A stretch of DNA of 64,000 nucleotides, from positions 62,001 to 126,000 of the forward strand of contig JAHCKM010000004.1 in the NCBI GenBank assembly GCA_026125795.1, read 5' to 3'. The position numbers and the translations under genes are program-made. This stretch comes from Burkholderiaceae bacterium (GTDB lineage: Bacteria; Pseudomonadota; Gammaproteobacteria; Burkholderiales; Burkholderiaceae_C). The notes under the pieces were generated by a model, which was given only the letters and a program-made list of their open reading frames with translations, was not told the origin of the DNA and made no database searches. Shown here piece after piece: positions 9,125-17,814 of this stretch. Numbering within the stretch: position 1 is the first letter of the stretch; every line of letters starts with the position of its first letter.

Positions 9125-9763
9125 TCATTGGCTTTCTATCGCAGCCGGCACCTCCAGGTGCCGGCTGTCGCCCCAACCGACCAGCATCAAACCCTGGTCG
9201 GTATGCAGCAGCCGATTGATTGACGCGTTGGTGAGCGTCCAGGTGCGCGGCGCGTCGAGGGCCACGCGCATCGCGGCGCGGTGCAAGCAGTCGAGCACAC
9301 CGCCGTGGGTCACCCACACCACCGACTGACCGGCAAACTCGTCTGTGAGGCGCACGACCGCATCGTTCACGCGACGAAAGAAAGCGCCGAGAGTCTCTCC
9401 GCCATCGGCGCCAAACTCCGGATCGCGCGCCCGCCAGCGCGTTGTGCCCGCGGGCCAGTGCCTGGCGATGTGCTCGTAGGTGAAGCCCTGAAAAACGCCG
9501 AACGAGCGCTCGCGCAGCGCGCGCTCGCGGCACACCGGCAGGCCGCGCCGCCGCGCCAGCGGCATCGCGGTCTGCATCGCACGCGACAGATCGCTCGACA
9601 CGATGGCATCGATCGCTTCGCCGTCGAGCGCCTCCGCGATCTGCTCGGCCTGCCAACGCCCGAGCCCGTCGAGCGCCGTATCGAGCTGCCCCTGCATGCG
9701 TGTCTCGGCATTCCAGGCCGTCTGGCCGTGCCGAATGGCAATGATGCGCGTCGGTTCGTTCAA
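9125..9763 (-). CDS. histidine phosphatase family protein (phosphoglycerate mutase-like)
   Basis: A 212-residue branch-1 histidine phosphatase. The phosphohistidine motif is RHGQTAWN (residues 11-18, nucleophile H12). R61, E85 (RALRERSFGVFQG) and H153 (WVTHGG) supply the rest of the active site. The family includes cofactor-dependent phosphoglycerate mutase, alpha-ribazole phosphatase (CobC) and GpmB-type phosphatases; the substrate is not decided by sequence and no cobalamin genes are nearby. The only usable start is TTG at 9763, because the next in-frame codons upstream give no ATG or GTG before a stop. Confidence 0.86.
   Translation of the reverse strand: MNEPTRIIAIRHGQTAWNAETRMQGQLDTALDGLGRWQAEQIAEALDGEAIDAIVSSDLSRAMQTAMPLARRRGLPVCRERALRERSFGVFQGFTYEHIARHWPAGTTRWRARDPEFGADGGETLGAFFRRVNDAVVRLTDEFAGQSVVWVTHGGVLDCLHRAAMRVALDAPRTWTLTNASINRLLHTDQGLMLVGWGDSRHLEVPAAIESQ
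9142..9167. terminator. strong hairpin between convergent pilY1 and the phosphatase gene
   Basis: A perfect 12-bp stem with a 2-base loop (CAGCCGGCACCT paired with AGGTGCCGGCTG) lies 31 bases after the pilY1 stop, inside the last codons of the convergent phosphatase gene. No run of T follows on either strand, so factor-independent termination is uncertain. The symmetry would serve both directions. Confidence 0.45.
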
Positions 9764-9779
9764 CGCCAGTCGGTCGCCG

Positions 9780-10412
9780 TCAAGCGCGCACCAGCCGCTT
9801 GTTCAGCGTGTAGGTCCCCGACAGCGTCGCTTCGCCCAGTACCTTGCCCGCCAGCGCCTCACGCACCTGTGGGCCGGTGAACGCGCCCTCCACCGGCAGC
9901 CGGTCGACCGACACGGCATACAGCGTGAACACGTAGTGGTGCACCAACGAATCGTTGAACGGTGGGAACGGACCGTCGTAGCCAAAGTACTGGCCTGCCA
10001 TCTGGAGGTCGTTGGCGAACCATCCGGTGTAGTCGTTCAGCCCGTGTCGCGCTCCGTGGCCGGCCGACGGGCCGGCCTTTCCGCGCGCGGTGAATCCGCG
10101 GCTGAACTGCGCCTCTGCAATCGCGTTCAGGCCAGGCGGGATGTCCACCATCACCCAGTGGAAGAAGTCGACGCGCGGCAGATCGGCCGGCACCTCCCGA
10201 TCGGTCTTGTTCACGTCGTCGCCGCGGCTGGGCACGTCGAAGTCGTGGCAGATCAGCACCAGCGAGCGCGTGCCGGCCGGCAACTCGCTCCAGGCCAAGT
10301 GCGGATTCAAGTTGTCGGAGAAGCCGACTCCGCCTGCGGCGTCGAGCTTGCCGGCCGCGTAACGCGCGGGGATCGAATCACCGTTGCCAAAACTGTCGCT
10401 CCACAACTTCAT
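9780..10412 (-). CDS. YbhB/YbcL family Raf kinase inhibitor-like protein (PEBP fold)
   Basis: A 210-residue phosphatidylethanolamine-binding-protein-like protein. The ligand-pocket motifs are present: HDFDVP near residue 57, and later GPSAGHGARHG and NDYTGW. Bacterial members are small cytoplasmic or periplasmic proteins of unknown ligand. No signal peptide is visible. It lies 16 bases upstream of the phosphatase gene on the same strand, so the two may be co-transcribed. Confidence 0.85.
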   Translation of the reverse strand: MKLWSDSFGNGDSIPARYAAGKLDAAGGVGFSDNLNPHLAWSELPAGTRSLVLICHDFDVPSRGDDVNKTDREVPADLPRVDFFHWVMVDIPPGLNAIAEAQFSRGFTARGKAGPSAGHGARHGLNDYTGWFANDLQMAGQYFGYDGPFPPFNDSLVHHYVFTLYAVSVDRLPVEGAFTGPQVREALAGKVLGEATLSGTYTLNKRLVRA

Positions 10413-10439
10413 CGCTTCACCCGCTCGATGTTGCCGCCC

Positions 10440-10727
10440 TCACACACCCCAGACGATCGGCTCGCCGGCCGCATGCGACCGTTTGAGCATCTCGATCATC
10501 GGCCACACCCGCTGCTTCAAGCCCACGCCGCGGTCGCCATCGTTGTCGGCCGGCGCGTCGCTGCGCGCGGCGGCGTCCTGCAGCATGCGGACCGCCTCCG
10601 GCATGTCAGCAACCTCGATGATGCCTTTGGCTGCCGGTTCGCGCCCGATCAGGCGTAAGAGTTGGTCGCCATGCGGTTGCAGCATGATCACATCGCCGGC
10701 TGCCTTGCTTTTGAACTTGTAGATCAT
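10440..10727 (-). CDS. DUF1840 domain-containing protein
   Basis: A 95-residue protein beginning MIYKFKSKAAGDVIML and ending GEPIVWGV, matching the DUF1840 family common in Burkholderiales; its function is unknown. The ATG at 10727 is preferred. An in-frame TTG at 10751 would add eight residues and overlap the end of cfa, and family members start at MIYKFKS. It directly follows cfa on the minus strand. Confidence 0.83.
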   Translation of the reverse strand: MIYKFKSKAAGDVIMLQPHGDQLLRLIGREPAAKGIIEVADMPEAVRMLQDAAARSDAPADNDGDRGVGLKQRVWPMIEMLKRSHAAGEPIVWGV

Positions 10728-10747
10728 CGCGTGCGGCTCTGCTGCGC

Positions 10748-11989
10748 TCAACGGTACATGTAGCTGCGTTGGAACGGAAACACCGACTGCGCACCGCGCA
10801 TCGGCCCTTCGTCGACATTGCCGCTCGGGCGCGCGGCGAGCATCTGGTGCAACGAGATCCAGCCGCGCTCAAAGCTCATCGCCGAGCCGGCGAGATACAG
10901 CCGGTAGGCACGCACCACGCGCTCGCCGGCCAGCTCGGCGGCACGGGTCAGGCGCGACTCGAGCGCGTCGGACCAGGCCCACAGGGTACGGGCGTAGTGT
11001 GGGCGCAGGTTCTCGATGTCGAGCGCCTCCAGGCCGGACTCGGCCATCTCGCGCAACACATACGACACGTGCAGCAGCTCGCCGCCAGGGAAGATGTAGC
11101 GCTCGATGAACTCGCCGATGCCGGCGCCGAGCTGCGCATTGCGTGTCCCGCCGGCGGTGATGCCGTGGTTCATCAGCAGGCCGCCAGGCTTCAGCAAGCG
11201 CCGAATCTTGTCGAAGTAGGTCGGCAACATCGCGCGGCCCACATGCTCGAACATGCCGATCGACGCAATCTTGTCCCACGGCTGGTCTTCGGGCAGCGCA
11301 CGGTAGTCAAGCAGCTGCATTTGCACACGCCCTTGCAGGCCACGTTCGCTGATCAGCCGGTTCACGTGCGCATGCTGGTTCTTCGACAGCGTGATGCCGG
11401 TGGCGTGCACGCCGTAGTGTTCCGCGGCCCACAGCAGCAAACCGCCCCAGCCGGCCCCGATGTCGAGGAATCGTTCGCCCTCACGCAGCATCAGTTTGCG
11501 ACAGACATGGTCGAGCTTGGCTTCCTGCGCATGCGCCAGCGGCATGTGGGCGTCGCGGTAGTAGGCGCACGAGTAGACGCGCCGCTCATCGAGCCACAGC
11601 GAGTAAAAGTCGTCCGAGACGTCGTAGTGAAACTGCACCTGCCGCGCATCGGCTTCGGCGCTGTGGTGACCCACCGATTTGGCGCTGCGCAACAGATTGC
11701 GCCACCAGGAGCTGCGGCCGCCCGACGTGGGGTCGCCCGGGATCAGCTGCGACGCCACCGCCATCACGTCGCGCATGCCACCATCGATGTCGAGCCGACC
11801 CTCGACGTAGTCGCCGGCCAGCCGCCCCACCTGGCCCGCCGCCAGGTGCGCCAGCGGCGATAGCTCGCGCAGCTTCAGGGTGACGCCGGCTTCGGCTGCA
11901 CCGACGCGGCGCCCGCCCGGCAGCACGACGGCGGCGCCGGTTTGCAGGTTTGAGAACTTGCGTTCAATCAGGTTTTCGATCGGGTTCAT
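10748..11989 (-). CDS. cfa: cyclopropane-fatty-acyl-phospholipid synthase
   Basis: A 413-residue SAM-dependent enzyme that adds a methylene bridge across cis double bonds of membrane phospholipid acyl chains, usually on entry to stationary phase or under acid stress. The SAM-binding motif I is IGAGWGGLLLWAAEHYGV (residues about 181-198), preceded by the family signature HYDVSDDFYSLWLDE. Later motifs (SIGMFEHVG, YIFPGGELLH) are also intact. Length and architecture match Cfa. The ATG is at 11989; DUF1840 follows immediately. Confidence 0.93.
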   Translation of the reverse strand: MNPIENLIERKFSNLQTGAAVVLPGGRRVGAAEAGVTLKLRELSPLAHLAAGQVGRLAGDYVEGRLDIDGGMRDVMAVASQLIPGDPTSGGRSSWWRNLLRSAKSVGHHSAEADARQVQFHYDVSDDFYSLWLDERRVYSCAYYRDAHMPLAHAQEAKLDHVCRKLMLREGERFLDIGAGWGGLLLWAAEHYGVHATGITLSKNQHAHVNRLISERGLQGRVQMQLLDYRALPEDQPWDKIASIGMFEHVGRAMLPTYFDKIRRLLKPGGLLMNHGITAGGTRNAQLGAGIGEFIERYIFPGGELLHVSYVLREMAESGLEALDIENLRPHYARTLWAWSDALESRLTRAAELAGERVVRAYRLYLAGSAMSFERGWISLHQMLAARPSGNVDEGPMRGAQSVFPFQRSYMYR

Positions 11990-12040
11990 GGCGGGGCAGC
12001 CCAGGCGACGGATGTCAGCGGCGCCCGGTCGCCCGAAGCC

Positions 12041-12090
12041 GCTGCCGCGTCCCCTCAGGGGGCAGCGAGCGAAGTGAGCGGGGGGGCCTG
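12041..12090. repeat. short GC-rich dispersed repeat with internal hairpin
   Basis: The 188-base gap between the HD-GYP gene and cfa contains CCCC-TCA-GGGG (12051-12061), flanked by GCTGCC and GGCAGC, then a GAGCGAAGTGAGCGGGGGGG tail. From memory, this arrangement is a repeated intergenic element in Comamonadaceae-type genomes; its minus-strand translation contains the telltale SLRSLPPEGT. Only one copy is in this window, so the repeat status rests on recall, not on evidence here. Confidence 0.5.
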
Positions 12091-12177
12091 GTCATGGCGC
12101 CAACTTTACAAACAATTTGCGCCCCCGCCATCGGGGTGAGGCAGTACACCGTGTGCGGCGTGTGGCCGCCGACCCGA

Positions 12178-13449
12178 TCAGGCGGCGACTTGCTGCCGGT
12201 GCCCGGTTTGTTCCACCACAGCCGGCTCAAAGAAGTACACCACGCGCTGGCGCGGGGCCAGGTATTGCAGCGCGTCAGCCTGCAGCTGCTGCGGGCGCAG
12301 GCTGCGGCGGATGCCGACGTCGGCATGGTGCTGCAGGTCGGCTTGCAGAGCCTCGCTGGCCGGCACCGCCGGGTCGAACAGCAGCACACGCGGCTTCAAT
12401 GGCCGCGTGGAGTTCACCCGGGTCACCAGCGCAAGCCGGTCATCGGTCAATTGCACGACAGAGCCTGCCGGATACACACCCATCATGCGGATGAAGGCGT
12501 TGAGCATCGACGCGTCGAACTTGGCGCGAGTCTGCGCAAAGATCAGCGACAACGCTTCGTGCGGCGTCAGTGCGTGCGCCGGCACCGCCGGATCGCACAG
12601 GTTGTCGTACCGGTTCACCAGCGCCACGATGCGTGCCGCTGCGGTCATGCGATCGACGTTGAGCTTCTGCGGGAATCCGCTCCCGTCGGCCATCTCGTGG
12701 TGCTGGGCCACCACCAGCAGTGCACCAGGCGACAGTCCCATGCGCTTGCCGTGCGCCACGCCGCGCGCCACATGCTCGCGGTAAAGCGCCTGGTCGGCGG
12801 CGCAGGCCTGCGCATCGCCTCGGCGCACGCGCTCGGGCAAGTCGAGCTTGCCCACATCGTGCAACAAGGCGCCCACCCCCAGGTCGAGCATCTCGCTCTC
12901 GCTGAAGCCGAACACGCGGCCCATCAGCATCGAGATCACCGCCACGTTGAGCGCATGCGTCGTGGTGCGATCGGCTTGCACATCGGCCAGCACTCGGATG
13001 CAAAGCTCCCCGTCGACCATCATCTTGGCCAGCAACGCCTGCGTCAGACCCTCGGCGGCCTCACGGGCCGCTTCGGGCTGCTGAGGCACCAGGTCCGTCA
13101 GCGCCTGCCATGACTTGGCCGCCTCGCCGTATTGGCGCGAGCACAGGCGTTCGGCTTCATGCTGCGCGGCGAGTTGTTGCTGGCGATTTGCGGATGTTCG
13201 TTGAAGCGGCGTCTCGATCCGCACCTCCGGGTCGCCGGTGTGCGCGCTTGGCCGCGCCGGCTCAGGGATGGGCTCGCTCTTGTCGGGACACCAACGCACC
13301 TGCGTGACGCCGAGCCGCTTGATGGTGTTGATCTGGTCCTGCGAGCTGAGCCGGAAGCTCGACAACGCGAACGGATGCGCCCACCACTTGAGATCGAGGT
13401 GGATGAACATTCCGACGCGCAACTCTTCGACGGCGATCGTGGCCGACAT
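12178..13449 (-). CDS. HD-GYP domain protein with N-terminal DUF3391 (cyclic di-GMP phosphodiesterase type)
   Basis: About 423 residues. The N-terminus (VEELRVGMFIHLDL to VRWCPDKSEP) is a DUF3391 domain, the usual partner of HD-GYP. The HD-GYP domain follows, with the metal-binding HD at 197-198 (LLHDVGKLDL) and a GYP-like loop HHEMADGSGFPQ near 250-260. The tyrosine of GYP is replaced by Phe; the metal ligands are present, so c-di-GMP hydrolysis remains plausible. The start at ATG 13449 (MSATIAVEELRVGMF) fits other DUF3391 proteins; ATG 13461 is an alternative. There is no membrane segment. Confidence 0.87.
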   Translation of the reverse strand: MSATIAVEELRVGMFIHLDLKWWAHPFALSSFRLSSQDQINTIKRLGVTQVRWCPDKSEPIPEPARPSAHTGDPEVRIETPLQRTSANRQQQLAAQHEAERLCSRQYGEAAKSWQALTDLVPQQPEAAREAAEGLTQALLAKMMVDGELCIRVLADVQADRTTTHALNVAVISMLMGRVFGFSESEMLDLGVGALLHDVGKLDLPERVRRGDAQACAADQALYREHVARGVAHGKRMGLSPGALLVVAQHHEMADGSGFPQKLNVDRMTAAARIVALVNRYDNLCDPAVPAHALTPHEALSLIFAQTRAKFDASMLNAFIRMMGVYPAGSVVQLTDDRLALVTRVNSTRPLKPRVLLFDPAVPASEALQADLQHHADVGIRRSLRPQQLQADALQYLAPRQRVVYFFEPAVVEQTGHRQQVAA

Positions 13450-13587
13450 GACCCAACCCATGTGTCTGCAAGCCCGGCGGCCTGCTGGCTGGATCTTCGG
13501 CCGGGCCAGTCGGCAACTTGACCCTCGGCAAGCACGGAACGCCCAATCTGCCGCAGTCGCTACGCTCGGACACAAACGCAGCGCGGT

Positions 13588-14028
13588 TCAGCGCTGGATG
13601 CGCGTGGACAGCACGATGGCCGAAGTGGTGCGCTCCACGCCGTCGAGCGCACCGATGCGATCGATCAGCCGATCGAGCTCGCCGATCGACGATGCCGCGA
13701 CGATCGCGATCAGGTCAAACGGCCCGCTCACTGAATGCAGCGTGCGCACCTCGTCGATGCGCCGCAGCGCCGTCTCGATCGGCGCCGCCCGGCGCGGCTC
13801 GAGCGTGATCATCACGTGCGCCCGCACCAGCGCGGCCTCCGCCGAATCGCTCACGGCAATCGTGTAGCCGGCGATCACGCGCTCGCGTTCAAGACGCGCG
13901 AGCCGGCTTTGCACCGTGGTGCGCGACAGCCGGAGCCGGCGTGCCAGATCGGCCGTGGGTGCACGCGCGTTGTCGCGCAACATCGCGAGCAGCGCGCGAT
14001 CGGTGTCGTCGAGGCGATATGAGCTCAT
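13588..14028 (-). CDS. Lrp/AsnC family transcriptional regulator
   Basis: A 146-residue regulator. The N-terminal winged HTH (LDDTDRALLAMLRDNAR, then SRTTVQSRLARLERERVIAGY) is followed by the ligand-binding RAM domain (VMITLEPRR to VLSTRIQR). It is divergent from a saccharopine-dehydrogenase-like gene, and two inverted repeats built from CGAAA/TTTCG half-sites lie between them. It is therefore likely an amino-acid-responsive regulator of that gene and of itself. The effector is unknown. Confidence 0.9.
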   Translation of the reverse strand: MSSYRLDDTDRALLAMLRDNARAPTADLARRLRLSRTTVQSRLARLERERVIAGYTIAVSDSAEAALVRAHVMITLEPRRAAPIETALRRIDEVRTLHSVSGPFDLIAIVAASSIGELDRLIDRIGALDGVERTTSAIVLSTRIQR

Positions 14029-14076
14029 CGCCGAAGAGTTTCGGCGAAATGACGAAAGATAACAATCGTTTCGTCA
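14029..14076. promoter_or_regulatory. two inverted repeats: probable Lrp operator region
   Basis: CGCCGAA-GAGT-TTCGGCG (14029-14035 with 14040-14046) abuts the regulator start codon. TGACGAAA-N11-TTTCGTCA (14050-14057 with 14069-14076) lies just upstream toward the divergent enzyme gene. Both contain the half-site CGAAA/TTTCG at helical spacing, as expected for an Lrp/AsnC dimer-of-dimers site. The assignment is inferred from symmetry and position. Confidence 0.6.
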
Positions 14077-14152
14077 GGCCGTTTTGTTCATTCTGCAGCT
14101 CTCGCAAGGACAATGCGGTGCACGTCGCCGGGCCGCGGCGCAGGAGTGCTTG

Positions 14153-15250
14153 ATGAAAGACGTGCTCATCGTCGGTGCCGGCAAGATCGGACAGGTGGCG
14201 GCGCAGCTGCTTGCCCACAGCGACGACTACCGCGTGACGCTGGCGGACCAGTCGCCCGACGCGCTCGCCGACGCAGGCGCCATCTCGGCCGTGAGTCCCG
14301 TCGCGCTCGACGTGGCGGATGGTGCTGCGCTGCGACGAGCCCTGGCCGGGCACTTCGCCGTGCTGAGTGCCGCGCCCTTCCACTTGACGGTGCACATCGC
14401 CGAAGCCGCCCGCGACGCCCGGACCCACTACCTCGACCTGACCGAAGACGTGGCGAGCACGCGGCGCATCCGCGAGCTGGCGCAGGATGCGACCAACGCG
14501 TTCATCCCGCAATGCGGGCTGGCGCCGGGCTTCATCTCGATCGTGGCGGCGGACCTGGCACGCGGCTTCGACAAGCTCGACAGCGTGCGCATGCGGGTCG
14601 GCGCGTTGCCCGCCTATCCGAGCAACGCGCTGAACTACAACCTCACCTGGAGCACCGAGGGGGTGATCAACGAATATATCGAGCCCTGCGAGGCCATCGT
14701 CGAGGGCCGGCGCGTCGAGGTGCCGGCGCTGGAGGAGCGCGAGGAGTTTGCGCTTGACGGCGTGTTGTACGAAGCCTTCAACACCTCCGGCGGACTCGGC
14801 ACCCTGGCTGAAACGCTTGAAGGCCAGGTGCGCACGCTGAACTACCGCACGATCCGTTATCCCGGCCATGCCGCGATCATGAAAGCGCTGCTGCACGACC
14901 TGCGGCTGCGCGAGCGCCGTGCGCTGCTGAAAGACATCCTCGAACACGCCGTGCCGGCAACGATGCAGGACGTGGTGGTGATCTTCGTCACCGTGAGTGG
15001 CTGGCGCGATGGCCGGCTGATGCAGGAAACCTATGCGCGCAAGATCTACGCGCAAGGGCAGGCCGGCAAGCTGCGCAGCGCCATCCAGGTGACCACCGCC
15101 GGCAGCGCCTGCGCAATGGTCGATCTGCTGGCGCAAGGCCGCCTGCCGCAGCGCGGCTTCGTGCGCCAGGAGGACGTGGCGCTCGCCGACTTTCTCGCCA
15201 ACCGCTTCGGCAGCGTGTACGCACAGGCCGATCAGGCGCGCGCGGCGTAG
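14153..15250 (+). CDS. saccharopine dehydrogenase-like NAD(P)-dependent oxidoreductase
   Basis: 365 residues. The N-terminal Rossmann fold has GAGKIG at 8-13, and the C-terminal catalytic domain is of the saccharopine dehydrogenase / lysine 6-dehydrogenase type (CGLAPGF near 125, YNLTWSTEGVINEY near 165). Enzymes of this shape oxidise the lysine epsilon-amino group or make or cleave saccharopine-like imine adducts. With a divergent Lrp-type regulator, a role in lysine or related amino acid catabolism is the best guess. The start is ATG 14153, with AGGAG about 7 bases upstream. Confidence 0.8.
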   Translation: MKDVLIVGAGKIGQVAAQLLAHSDDYRVTLADQSPDALADAGAISAVSPVALDVADGAALRRALAGHFAVLSAAPFHLTVHIAEAARDARTHYLDLTEDVASTRRIRELAQDATNAFIPQCGLAPGFISIVAADLARGFDKLDSVRMRVGALPAYPSNALNYNLTWSTEGVINEYIEPCEAIVEGRRVEVPALEEREEFALDGVLYEAFNTSGGLGTLAETLEGQVRTLNYRTIRYPGHAAIMKALLHDLRLRERRALLKDILEHAVPATMQDVVVIFVTVSGWRDGRLMQETYARKIYAQGQAGKLRSAIQVTTAGSACAMVDLLAQGRLPQRGFVRQEDVALADFLANRFGSVYAQADQARAA

Positions 15251-16131
15251 TTGGCGCGCTGGCTCGCCTCGCCACGCCACTGCGTGGGCGTGCGGCCCGA
15301 CAAGCGCTGGAAGAAGCGGGTGAAGTAGCCCGCGTCGCCGAAGCCGAGGCCGAGCGCGATCTGCTTGATGCTCAGCGTGGTGTACGCGAGGTCGCGCTGC
15401 GCCTCCAGCAGCACCCGCGCGTGCAGCAATGCCAGCGCGCTACGTCCGGTGAGCTGGCGACACACGCGGTTGAGCTGCGTCGGCGTGATGCCCAACTGTT
15501 GCGCCAGGCTCGCCAGCGTGGGCTGCGTGCGAAACGACGCATCAACCAGCGCCCGGTAACGTGCCAGGTGCATGGCCGCGCGCGAGCCGCGTGCGGTGGT
15601 CTGTGGTTCGCTGCGCGGCGCCGCACGCTCCAGCGCCACCAGCAACGCGCACAGAGCGGCATCGATCGCCAGCGCGCGCCAGGCCTGCGTGCCCAGGAAC
15701 TCGGCCCTCAGCTGCGCCGCTGCCCGACCGATCGCCGTCGTCGCATCGCCGCGCAGCGGCAACACGCGCGGCTGCAGCAGGCGCGATGGCAACGCCGGCG
15801 CAGCGGCCAGCAGCTGCTCGATGTGCGCCTGCAGCACCGTGAATACGCTGCCGTCGATGCCCGGCTGGAAGCGGAATCCATGCGGCACCAGCGCCGGCAA
15901 GGTCAGCACGCATGGCGCGCGCAAGGGCACCACCGCGCCGTCGATCGTGGCCTGACCGCGGCCGCTGCGGATGTACAGAATTTGAAAGAGCGTTGCATGC
16001 CGATGCGCCTTGATCTCCCATCCGTGGCGGCTGCTGCGCTCCGCGATCGATTCGCAATGCAGCCAATCGGTGGCAGGTCGGGCGTCGGCTTGGCCGTACA
16101 GCGTGTAGGTGGGCAGGTGGGCGGTCGTCAT
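15232..16131 (-). CDS. pobR: AraC family transcriptional activator, PobR type
   Basis: A 299-residue AraC/XylS regulator. The N-terminal cupin-like ligand domain (HATLFQILYIRSGRGQ) is followed by two HTH motifs in the last 100 residues (TLASLAQQLGITPTQLNRVC and LSIKQIALGLGFGDAGYFTR). It is divergent from pobA, the classic arrangement for the 4-hydroxybenzoate-responsive activator. The start at ATG 16131 gives MTTAHLPTYTLYGQ, normal for the family; the frame is open further upstream. Its end overlaps the convergent dehydrogenase gene by 19 bases. Confidence 0.85.
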   Translation of the reverse strand: MTTAHLPTYTLYGQADARPATDWLHCESIAERSSRHGWEIKAHRHATLFQILYIRSGRGQATIDGAVVPLRAPCVLTLPALVPHGFRFQPGIDGSVFTVLQAHIEQLLAAAPALPSRLLQPRVLPLRGDATTAIGRAAAQLRAEFLGTQAWRALAIDAALCALLVALERAAPRSEPQTTARGSRAAMHLARYRALVDASFRTQPTLASLAQQLGITPTQLNRVCRQLTGRSALALLHARVLLEAQRDLAYTTLSIKQIALGLGFGDAGYFTRFFQRLSGRTPTQWRGEASQRANYAARA

Positions 16132-16182
16132 CGCGGCTCGAATGTTCGAATTGTGCAAGCTGTGGTGGCTTCCGTCCATTGA

Positions 16183-17424
<1,242 letters not shown>

Positions 17425-17443
17425 CGGCGGCCAACCCGCCAAA

Positions 17444-17457
17444 GCCCGCATGCGGGC
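17444..17457. terminator. 14-bp perfect palindrome after pobA
   Basis: GCCCGCATGCGGGC lies 20 bases after the pobA stop, in the 83-base gap before the next gene. It could form a short hairpin that weakens read-through into the downstream operon. There is no T tract, so the terminator call is tentative. Confidence 0.3.
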
Positions 17458-17507
17458 CGCCCGGCAGCGCTGGCATGATGCGACGACCTCCAGCCTGGGA
17501 ACGCCGC

Positions 17508-17810
17508 ATGATTCTCGAGATCGCCGACATCCGCATCCCGCCCGGCCAGCAGGCCGCGTTCGACGAAGCCATCCAGCGCGGCATCGCCACGGTGGTGACC
17601 AAGGCCAAGGGATTCCGCGGCTTCAAGGTCAACAAGGGCATCGAGTCGCCCGAACGCTACGTGCTGATGATCTTCTGGGACACGCTGGAGGATCACACCG
17701 TCGGCTTCCGCCAGGGTCCGCTGTTCGCGCAGTGGCGCGCCATCGTCGGACCGTTCTTCGCGCAGCCTCCCCAGGTCGAGCACTTCACCTTGCTGGCCAA
17801 ATCGGAGTGA
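17508..17810 (+). CDS. antibiotic biosynthesis monooxygenase (ABM)-fold small protein
   Basis: A 100-residue dimeric alpha/beta-barrel family protein. It starts MILEIADIRIPPGQQ and contains KGFRGFKVNKGIESPERYVL and FWDTLEDHTVGFR, which match ABM-domain proteins. Some members are cofactor-free oxygenases; many have no known activity. It lies 4 bases upstream of the M20 peptidase gene and heads what looks like a four-gene operon, so it may act on the same compound as the amidohydrolases. Confidence 0.82.
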   Translation: MILEIADIRIPPGQQAAFDEAIQRGIATVVTKAKGFRGFKVNKGIESPERYVLMIFWDTLEDHTVGFRQGPLFAQWRAIVGPFFAQPPQVEHFTLLAKSE

Positions 17811-17814
17811 TTCC

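Noticed and set aside
12015-12389. 124-codon minus-strand open frame ending inside the cfa upstream gap
   Set aside because: Most of it is out of frame inside the HD-GYP gene, and its end is the translated repeat element (SLRSLPPEGT).
13889-15280. 463-codon minus-strand open frame across the saccharopine-dehydrogenase-like gene
   Set aside because: The opposite strand has a clear Rossmann motif, ribosome binding site and family match; the minus frame also runs through the operator region.
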